Source of the DNA: Pseudomonadota bacterium
GTDB lineage: Bacteria; Pseudomonadota; Alphaproteobacteria; Rhizobiales; Beijerinckiaceae
Direction: 5' to 3'
NCBI GenBank assembly: GCA_023422485.1
Contig: JAGTAM010000225.1
Coordinates: forward strand, 1-7,385
Length of the DNA stretch: 7,385 nt
Position numbers and translations under genes: made by a program
Notes under the pieces: generated by a model
Told to the model about the DNA's origin: nothing
The model's database searches: none
The model's input: the letters and a program-made list of their open reading frames with translations, nothing else
In this document: positions 1 to 6,600 of the stretch, in pieces
How the letters are laid out: each line of letters opens with the position of its first letter
Numbering within the stretch: the first letter of the stretch is position 1

Positions 1-135
1 TATGCCAAGCCCCACTCCGGGGCCGGGACCACGGGAGATCCTGCGGGCCCGGCCGCTGAGCGGGCCTATGAGTTGACGTCACGACGTGCCGAGCGCCGCG
101 CCGATCCTGACCGGACGGCGCAGCGGCAGGCAGGC
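1..135. other. Non-coding tail downstream of the beta-helix gene
   Basis: No gene is supported here. The stretch follows the stop codon of the minus-strand beta-helix/RTX gene. It contains the palindrome TGACGTCA at 74-81 and GC-rich inverted repeats near 46-66. No open frame with coding character was recognised on either strand. Confidence 0.5.
46..66 (-). terminator. Weak candidate terminator hairpin after the beta-helix gene
   Basis: GGCCCG (46-51) pairs with CGGGCC (61-66) around a 9-base loop. An alternative smaller stem CCGC/GCGG forms inside it on the minus strand. It lies about 70 bases beyond the beta-helix stop codon. No T-run follows on the minus strand, so an intrinsic terminator is not well supported; the GC-rich context alone could produce such a stem by chance. 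Confidence 0.2.
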
Positions 136-1607
136 TCAGACGAACAGGAAGTCGCCGGCCGAGAGTTGCCCCTTGTGAACGTCGGCGATCCACAGCGTAT
201 CGGCGCCCGAGGTGATGGCAACATCGGGGCCGACATCGTGGGCCGCGGACAGCAGGGCGTTGAACGAGGCGAACATCGCCTTGCTCACCTCGACCACGTC
301 CTGCCCAGGGCCGTTGAGCTGGAAGTCCTCGACCCAGTCGGTGCCGTTGCCGGCCTTGAACACGAAGTGGTCCGCACCGGCGCCGCCCCAGAGGTGGTCG
401 GTGCCGCTGCCGCCGTCGAGCCGGTCGTTGCCGGCGCCGCCGTAGAGGCGGTCGTCGCCGGCGAGCCCGTTGAGCGTATCGTTGCCGCCCCGCCCGTCGA
501 GGTCATCGGCGAAGCGCGAGCCGGTCATCGTCTCGGAGGCCGCCGTACCGTCCCGGTCGATTCCCGTGCCGGTCGGCGCCGGGGTGGCGGCAGGGGGCGT
601 CGCCGGAGCCGTAACAGTCGGGGCTGGGGTCGGGGCCGGGGTCGGAGTCGGGGCTGGAATCGGTGCCGGAACCGGCGCAGTGTCCGTCACCGTCCCGTCG
701 AACACGTTGTGGATCGGCGTCATCGGTGTGGCCGAGGGCGCCGCCGTCACGTCCGCGCCGGCCGAGGAGTTACCCCAGACGATGTTGTTGGCCACCCCCG
801 GATCCGTGTAGGTCGAATCCTCGACCGTGACGTTGTGGCCGGTCATGTTCCAGATCAGCCCGTTCGACAGCGACACGCCGCGGCCCTGGTCGCCGGCATC
901 GTTGTCGAAGGAGCGCGTGTCGACGAACGACACGTCGTCGGAGTAGGACGAGAAGCCGCCATTGCTCATGTGGATCACGTCGACGTTCTGGACGTGGCCT
1001 CCCTGCGAGTTGCCCTCGAACATCACGCCGGCCCCGCTCGGCGAGTTGTTGCCGTCGATCACGCCGTTGGCGATCGAGACGTTCCGGCTGTCGATGACCG
1101 AGACGTTGTCCTCGACATGCGAGTGACCCGGATCATTGGTGACGGCGAAGTCCGACAGGCTGCCGTTCGGCGACTCGAAGAACTGGACGAGCTGTCCGCC
1201 GGGGAACGGCCCGTGGAAGTTGTGGCCCTCGATGTAGGACAGCTTCGCGCCCGGCGACTGGCCGAGATAGATGCCGGTGCCGCTGTCCTGCAGCGTCACG
1301 TGCGAGGCGGTGAAGTTCGACGCGTTGACGACGCGGATGCCGGTCGTCTCCGCATCGGTCTCGCCGCCGTTGCCGACGGGCGGATCGAGATTGACGATGA
1401 GGGCGTTCTGAACCGTGACGCCGCTGACGTCCTCGACGACGATGCCGTTGCCGTCGGCGTGGTGGATGGTGACGTTACGGATGACGACATTCTTGTGATC
1501 GACGCGGATCGCGTCGCCGTCGGTGACCCAAAGATCCAGATTTTCGATAACCTGTCCGTCGTACGTCGTGCGGATGGGGGTGGTGCTATAGGTTTGGCCC
1601 CAGGCAT
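136..1607 (-). CDS. Right-handed beta-helix protein with Pro-X linker and C-terminal RTX repeats; frameshifted at the start codon
   Basis: A restored product would have about 490 residues. Residues 5 to about 300 show the Asn/Asp/Gly/Val strand rhythm of a right-handed parallel beta-helix (for example VVIRNVTIHH, VTVQNALIVN). A Pro/Ala/Thr linker follows at about 311-348, then RTX nonapeptides at about 372-418 (GGNDTLNGL, AGDDRLYGG, AGNDRLDGG, SGTDHLWGG), and a tail ending GDFLFV. RTX repeats bind calcium and mark type I secretion substrates. There is no signal peptide and no cysteine, which agrees. The helix fold is shared by pectate lyases and alginate epimerases, but I see no catalytic motif of either, so the activity is unknown. 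The ATG at 1607 has a good Shine-Dalgarno but is out of phase with this frame. The correct frame is open from 1740 to 136 yet has no ATG/GTG/TTG until GTG 1299, which lies inside the helix and lacks a Shine-Dalgarno. The gene is either broken by a lost base near 1598-1605 or carries a sequence error. Stop TGA at 138-136. Confidence 0.8.
355..495 (-). repeat. RTX nonapeptide repeat-coding segment
   Basis: This part of the beta-helix gene encodes about five consecutive nine-residue GGxGxDxLx-type units. Successive units carry GND, GDD, GND and GTD turns, and the last is degenerate (AGADHFVFK). In RTX proteins such repeats fold into a calcium-bound parallel beta-roll after export. The number of units is small, so this is a short beta-roll. 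Confidence 0.85.
619..678 (-). repeat. Ten degenerate hexamers encoding a Pro-X linker
   Basis: On the plus strand the segment reads as ten consecutive six-base units of the form CGGGGC/TGGGGT with scattered substitutions. On the minus strand each unit encodes a Pro-Ala, Pro-Thr, Pro-Ile or Pro-Val pair, giving a stiff extended linker between the beta-helix and the RTX region. The hexamer periodicity suggests growth by slippage, so the copy number may vary between strains. Confidence 0.8.
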
Positions 1608-1618
1608 GATTGCTCCTC
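1608..1618 (-). promoter_or_regulatory. Ribosome binding site for the ATG at 1607
   Basis: On the minus strand GAGGAG (1618-1613) is followed by five bases and then ATG (1607-1605). This is a strong Shine-Dalgarno at a normal distance, and it is the main reason to place the original start at 1607 even though that ATG is now out of phase with the beta-helix frame. Confidence 0.7.
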
Positions 1619-1726
1619 GAGATGCGATGATCGCAACGGAGCGGGTGCCTAACGAAGGTTAGTGGACGGATCGATTGCGTAAATCTGCAACGTAACCCGT
1701 GAGGAGTACTCCCGACGGGGTATGGA

Positions 1727-1764
1727 CGCGCGAAAACGGTTCAGCTTAATGCTGTTTTTGCGCG
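1727..1764. repeat. Long imperfect inverted repeat (operator or terminator-like hairpin)
   Basis: CGCGCGAAAAC (1727-1737) pairs with GTTTTTGCGCG (1754-1764) in 10 Watson-Crick pairs plus one G-T wobble on the plus strand (A-C on the minus strand). Inside, AGC/GCT (1743-1745, 1751-1753) closes a TTAAT loop. The A-tract and T-tract sit within the arms, as in bidirectional terminators. It lies about 120-155 bases upstream of the beta-helix start, so it could also be a protein-binding site. Function is inferred from symmetry only. Confidence 0.45.
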
Positions 1765-1972
1765 AGCCTTTGTCGGAAATTTTCTGACAGGCGGACGTTC
1801 TGTTGCCGAACGGTCACGCTTGGTCGGTTGGCTGATGTTCGCCAGGGATATACTGATTCGATTTCTTCGTCCGTTCTTGCGAGGCGAAGCCTTGGCAATC
1901 CAGGGCCTCGCACGCTTCGGAGATGTCGCGACCGGGATCGCTTCGGCGTCGCCTCGTGATGAGGCCGGGCGG

Positions 1973-1998
1973 CAAAAGCCGAAGCGATCGCCCGGCTT
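1973..1998 (-). terminator. Candidate intrinsic terminator of the mutase gene
   Basis: On the minus strand AAGCCG (1998-1993) pairs with CGGCTT (1981-1976) around an 11-base loop, and the stem runs into a short TTTT (1977-1974). It starts six bases after the mutase stop codon. A competing 8-bp stem, GCCGGGCG (1964-1971) with CGCCCGGC (1989-1996), overlaps it. The T-run is short, so termination may be partial. Confidence 0.45.
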
Positions 1999-2003
1999 CC
2001 GCA

Positions 2004-3539
2004 TCAGATCGTCTGGTTGTAGGCCCCGACCTCCGGATGCTGGCGCAGCACCCCGTCCACCGCCGCGAACATCTCTCGCAGCCGTGCCTCCGAGACCGGG
2101 CTTTCGACCACCACGACGAGTTCCGGCTTGTTCGAGGAGGCCCGCACCAGCCCCCAGGTGCCGTCGGCGGTGGTGATCCGCACGCCGTTGACCGTCACCA
2201 GATCGGTGATCGCGTGCCCGCCCACCGGTTCGCCCGCGGCCTGGAGCGCCCGGAACCGCTCGGTCACCGCCTCGACCACGCCGTACTTCACCTCGTCGGC
2301 GCAGTGCGGCGACATGGTCGGCGAGCCCCAGGTCTTCGGCAGCGCCCGGTAGAGGTCGGCCATGGTCTGCTCAGGGTTGCGATCGAGCATCTCGATCACC
2401 GCGATCGCGGTGAGCAGGCCGTCGTCGTAGCCGCGGCCGACCGGCGTGTTGAAGAAGAAGTGGCCGGATTTCTCGAAGCCGGCCAGCGCCGAGAGTTCGT
2501 TGACGCGGCGCTTGATGTAGGAGTGGCCGGTCTTCCAGTAATCGGTCCGCACGCCGCGGGCCTGCAATTCGGGGTCGGCGGCGTAGAGACCGGTCGATTT
2601 CACGTCGACCACGAAGGTCGCCTCCGGATGCAGCTTGGACAGGTCGCGGGCCAGCATCACGCCGATCTTGTCGGCGAAGATCTCCTCGCCCTCGTCATCG
2701 ACCACGCCGCAGCGGTCGCCGTCGCCGTCGAAGCCGAGGCCGACATCGGCGCCGGTCTCGCGCACCTTGTCGGCGATGGCGTGCAGCATCGCCATGTCCT
2801 CGGGGTTCGGATTGTAGCGCGGGAAGGAATGGTCCGGCTCGACGTCGAGCGGGATCACCTCGACCCCGAGCCGCTCCAGCAGCGCCGGGGCGAAGGCGCC
2901 GGCGGTGCCGTTGCCGCAGGCGGCCACGACCTTGAGTTTTCGCGAAATCGGCTTGGCCCGCGCCACGAGGTCGTCGAGGTAGACCTGCGCGAAGTTCGAG
3001 ACGAACTCGTAGGCGCCGCCGTCGCGGTACTGGAAAGCGCCCGTGGTGACGATCTCCTTGAGGCGCCCCATCTCGTCGGGGCCGAAGGTCATCGGCCGCT
3101 CGGCACCCATCTTCACGCCGGTCCAGCCATTGTCGTTGTGCGAGGCGGTGACCATCGCCACGCAGGGGCAGTCGAGGGCGAACTGGCCGAAATAGGCCAT
3201 CGGCGAGAGCGCGAGCCCGATATCCTTCACCCGCAGGCCCGCCGCCTGCATCCCGGCGATCAGCGCGAGCTTGATCGCCGACGAGTAGCTGCGGAAGTCG
3301 TGGCCAGTGACGATGTCGGGGCGCACGCCGCGCTCATGGATCAGCGTGCCGAGCCCCAGCCCCAGCGCCTGGACGCCCATCAGGTTGATCTCCTGCGGGA
3401 ACAGCCAGCGGGCGTCGTACTCGCGAAAGCCCGTCGGCTTGACCATCGGCCCTTGCTCGAAGGCAAAGGTGTTCGGTTCGAGCTTCGGGAGCGGCGTAGG
3501 AAAGGCCGTGGGAAAGGCCCTGGACCGATCGGAAGACAT
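2004..3539 (-). CDS. Phosphomannomutase/phosphoglucomutase (alpha-D-phosphohexomutase family)
   Basis: The cytoplasmic enzyme interconverts hexose-6-phosphate and hexose-1-phosphate (mannose and/or glucose), feeding GDP-mannose or UDP-glucose synthesis for exopolysaccharide, LPS or glycogen. The 511-residue product carries the four family signatures in order: VTASHN with the phosphoserine at Ser133; the magnesium loop DGDGDR at 271-276; the sugar-recognition loop EKSGHFFF at 356-363; and the phosphate-binding loop RASSNKP at 466-472, close in form to the loop of AlgC-type dual PMM/PGM enzymes. Length is slightly above the roughly 460 residues of AlgC, mainly through an N-terminal extension of about 30 residues. 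An ATG at 3656 would overlap the upstream gene and add 39 residues without family likeness. ATG 3539 has AAAGG six bases upstream and starts just before the conserved part, so I chose it. Stop TGA at 2006-2004. Which sugar is preferred cannot be told from sequence. Confidence 0.95.
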   Translation of the reverse strand: MSSDRSRAFPTAFPTPLPKLEPNTFAFEQGPMVKPTGFREYDARWLFPQEINLMGVQALGLGLGTLIHERGVRPDIVTGHDFRSYSSAIKLALIAGMQAAGLRVKDIGLALSPMAYFGQFALDCPCVAMVTASHNDNGWTGVKMGAERPMTFGPDEMGRLKEIVTTGAFQYRDGGAYEFVSNFAQVYLDDLVARAKPISRKLKVVAACGNGTAGAFAPALLERLGVEVIPLDVEPDHSFPRYNPNPEDMAMLHAIADKVRETGADVGLGFDGDGDRCGVVDDEGEEIFADKIGVMLARDLSKLHPEATFVVDVKSTGLYAADPELQARGVRTDYWKTGHSYIKRRVNELSALAGFEKSGHFFFNTPVGRGYDDGLLTAIAVIEMLDRNPEQTMADLYRALPKTWGSPTMSPHCADEVKYGVVEAVTERFRALQAAGEPVGGHAITDLVTVNGVRITTADGTWGLVRASSNKPELVVVVESPVSEARLREMFAAVDGVLRQHPEVGAYNQTI

Positions 3540-3551
3540 GACAGACCTTTC
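3540..3551 (-). promoter_or_regulatory. Ribosome binding site deciding the mutase start
   Basis: On the minus strand GAAAGG (3551-3546) lies six bases before ATG 3539. It supports this start over the in-frame ATG at 3656, which sits inside the end of the upstream gene. Confidence 0.55.
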
Positions 3552-3556
3552 GCGAG

Positions 3557-3582
3557 GGCGGCGGACGGCCCCGTGCGCCGCC
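3557..3582. repeat. Strong hairpin in the gap between the malectin gene and the mutase gene
   Basis: GGCGGCG (3557-3563) pairs perfectly with CGCCGCC (3576-3582). After one mismatch, ACG pairs with CGT around a 4-base loop. The near-perfect 26-bp dyad sits in the 71-bp gap, 17 bases upstream of the mutase start codon. No T-run follows on either strand, so a classical intrinsic terminator is unlikely. It could be a Rho-assisted stop, a 3'-end stabiliser for the malectin mRNA, or an element that uncouples expression of the two genes. Confidence 0.5.
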
Positions 3583-3610
3583 AGAAGAGAAGCGGAAACG
3601 TGTCGGGATT

Positions 3611-6600
3611 CTAGACCAAGAGAGCATCCTGCGCCGAGGCGCCGTTGACCTTCCACACCTCGATCGCCGCCAGGGTCGGGTTCTCGGCCGCCCCCTGCCA
3701 GAAGGCGAGGTTGAGCGTCCCGTCGGTGACCGAGACCGTCCGCGTCAGGCTCGTCGCCGTCGCCCCCCCTGCGGCCGCGGCCCAGATGTCGTAGTTGGCG
3801 ACCGTGGTGCCCTCGATGCCGATGTTGAACTGGCGCTGGCCCGCCCCGCTGAGGCCGCCCGGATCGTCGGGCTGGTTGTAGATCTCGGCAAAGTGCAGGA
3901 TTACTTCGTAGGAGCCCGACGCCAGCGCGCTGCCGTCCGCGTTCTTGACGGCGTAGCCGAAGCGCCCGTCATCGGCATCGGTGGTGGAGGCGCTCGCCCA
4001 GCCGAAGCGTTGGTTCTGGTAGAGCGCGTCGTCGGTGGTGCCGGCGATCGGATCGACGTCGGAATAGGTCGCGTTCCCGTCCTGTCCGGCGACATAGAAG
4101 CGGTGCGGGGAAGCCGCCGTGTCGGCCTCGAACACGGTCCCGTCCGCCCGGGTGAAGGCCCCCCCGCCGGAATTGATCGCCATGACGAGGGTGTCGCCGC
4201 CCGGCGTCACGTCGATGGTGAAGCCGTGCGAGGCGGCGGCGTTGGTGTTGGCCGCCGGGCTCGCATCGGCGATCTCGCCGGCCTTGACGGTCGCGGTGTA
4301 GGACCCGTCGGCCCAGCCGCCCGCCGGCGCGGCGACGAGGTAGGTGGCGGTGGCCGAGGTCGCGCTGGTCGCCACCTTCGACTGCAGGCTGATCGCCCCG
4401 ACCGCGCCGGGCCCGCTCACCGCGAGGTCGGCCGCCGTGATGCTGGCGAGGCTGATGCCCGAGGCGTCGTTGTAGACCACCGTCACGCTGGCCTGATCGC
4501 TGCCGGTGTCGGGACTGTCGACGGCGAAGGAGCCGACGGTCGGGCCGGTCGTGTCGGTGCTCCCCGTCGCTTGGCGCACGATGATGCCGCTGAGCTTGGC
4601 GTTGTCGATGCCGTTGGCGAATTGCAGGTCGAGCGTGCCGTTGGCGCCCGCGGTGATCGGGCCCGAGACATAGGTATAGGGCGTGTTGAAGCTGCCCGTC
4701 TGGGCCAGGATGTCGAGGTCGTTGAGGACGGTCTGGCCCTCCAGCGCGACGTCGAAGACGCGCTGGCCGGGGTTGCTCCACCAGAGTTCGCCGAAGCGCA
4801 GTTCGACCGTGTAGGCCTGGGTCGTGCTGGCGACGGGGATCGCGTAGCTGAAATTGCCGTAGCGCTCGGTCTGGTAGACGGTGCCGGTGAAGACCGATTG
4901 CAGGCCGTTGCCGCCGGTGCCGTCGATGAAGGTGGCGCCGCCGGTGAAGTACTGGTCGGACGAGAAGCTGATCCCGTCCTGGATCAGCGCCGCGCCGCCG
5001 GCATTGATCGCCGCGACGATCCCGCCCGCGCTGCTGGTTTGGACCGAGAAGAGCTGCGAGGCGGCGAGGTTGGTGTTGGCCGCCGGGCTCGCATCCGCCA
5101 CCTCGCCGGCCTTGACGGTCGCGGTGTACTGGCCGTTGGTCCAGCCTCCCGTGGGGGCGGCGACGATGTAGGTGGCGGTGGCCGAGGTGGCGCTGGTGCT
5201 GGTCTTGGATTGCAGCGTGATCGCGCCGACCGCGCCGGGGCCCGTCACCGCGATGTCGGCCGCGGTGATGCTGGCGAGGTTGATGCCCGAGGCGTCGTTG
5301 TAGACCACGCTCACGCTGGCGCTGGCGTCACCCGCCACGGGCGCCTGGACCGTGAAGGGGCCCACCGTCGGCTTGGTCGCGTCGGTGCCCCCGCCGCCGC
5401 TGGCCTGCCGCACGACGATGCCGCTGAGCTTGGCGTTGTCGATGCCGTTGGCGAATTGCAGGTCGAGCGTGCCGTTGGCGCCCGCGGTGATCGGGCCCGA
5501 GACGTAGGTGTAGGGCGTGTTGAAGCTGCCCGTCTGGGCGACGATGTCGAGGTCGTTGAGGATGGTCTGGCCCTCCAGCGACACGTCGAAGACGCGCTGG
5601 CCGGGATTGCTCCACCACAGTTCGCCGAAGCGCAGTTCGACCGTGTAGGCCTGGATCGTGCTGGCGACGGGGATCGCGTAGCCGAAGTTGCCGTAGCGCT
5701 CGGTCTGGTAGACCGTGTTGGTGAAGGCCGCCTGCAGGCCGTTGCCGCCGGCGACGTCGTTGAAGGTGGCGCCGCCGGAAAAATACTGGTCGGCCGAGAA
5801 GCTGATCCCGTCCTGGGTCAGCGCCCCGCCGCCGGCATTGATCGCCGCGACCACCGGGTTCGTCGTGCCCGATTTCGCCGTCGTCGTGATGGTGATCCCG
5901 TCGAAATCCGCCGTGAACGGCGCGCCGTCGTTGGAGGTGGCGAGCAGGCCGACCGCCATGCCGCTGGCCTTGCCGCCGACGGTGTAGTCGCCCTGGATCG
6001 CCTTCAGCAGCGCGCTGCCGCTCGGCACGGTCATGCTGGTGCCGGCGGTGAACGCCGTGTTCGCATCCGTCGCGGAAGAAACTGCGCCGGTGCCGAAGCG
6101 CCAGTAGGGCGTGACCGTGTTGGTCTCGAGATTGACCGCGAGGCGCAGCTGCACCCAGCTCGCATTGGCCGCATTCAGGAGCGCGTTGTTGGTCACCGCA
6201 GCGGTCTGCGCGACACCGAGATTCTCCATCGAGGTCTCGAAGATCGCGCTGGTGTATTTGCCCCCCGCGCTCTCGCCGCGCCCGCCGAGCACCAGCTTGA
6301 TGAAGTTGTCCTGGTCGCCCGTGCCGATCTGGAGGCCGGCCGAGGGAAAGCCGCCGTCGCTGGTGGCGTTGGGGATCCAGTTCGCCATCGTCATGGTGAC
6401 GTTGGCGGTGGCGACGCTGTCATCGAAGGTGACGCCGGCCTGGAGCGCGTCCTTGAGGGTGTTGTTGCCCTCCGTGAAGTCGCCCTCCTGCACGTTCTTC
6501 AACTGGATGACGCCGCCCGCGCCGCCCGCGATGATGTTGGCCGAGGTGTAGAGCCCGCCGTCGAGGAACGGGTCGAGCCCGTTGATCATCGCGCCCGTGA

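Larger units (their letters stand above)
1608..2003. promoter_or_regulatory. 396-bp intergenic region upstream of the beta-helix gene, with several inverted repeats
   Basis: This stretch separates the mutase stop from the beta-helix start and looks less coding-like than its surroundings. Besides the terminator candidate at its right end it holds GCGAT-G-ATCGC (1624-1634), CTAAC-GAAG-GTTAG (1649-1662), the palindrome GGAGTACTCC (1703-1712) and a longer inverted repeat at 1727-1764. The promoter of the beta-helix gene should lie here on the minus strand, but I cannot assign a confident -35/-10 pair. An 87-codon open frame at 2004-1741 overlaps the mutase stop as TGATG, but its codon use (AGA, ATA, TTA, ACA) and composition are not gene-like. 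Confidence 0.5.

Noticed and set aside
136..1299. GTG at 1299 as the true start of the beta-helix protein
   Set aside because: It has no Shine-Dalgarno and would discard about 100 codons of equally good beta-helix sequence; the frameshift explanation fits better.
73..1662. 529-codon open frame on the plus strand antisense to the beta-helix gene
   Set aside because: It is the mirror of a GC-rich coding frame, rich in Arg/Val/Asp with no domain logic, while the minus strand shows clear beta-helix and RTX repeats.
1741..2004. 87-codon minus-strand open frame overlapping the mutase stop as TGATG
   Set aside because: The overlap could suggest coupling, but it starts inside a terminator-like hairpin, uses codons rare in the neighbours and has no recognisable protein character.
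1923..3614. 563-codon plus-strand open frame, longer than the mutase on the other strand
   Set aside because: The minus strand carries all four phosphohexomutase motifs. The plus-strand product is Arg/His/Val-rich low-information sequence typical of antisense frames in GC-rich genomes.
2004..3656. Mutase start at ATG 3656
   Set aside because: It would overlap the end of the upstream gene by 46 bases and add residues unlike the family; ATG 3539 has a ribosome binding site and a family-like N-terminus.
4212..5855. Regularly spaced repeats as a CRISPR array
   Set aside because: The repeat unit is about 830 bp, in frame and protein-coding; there are no short direct repeats with unique spacers.
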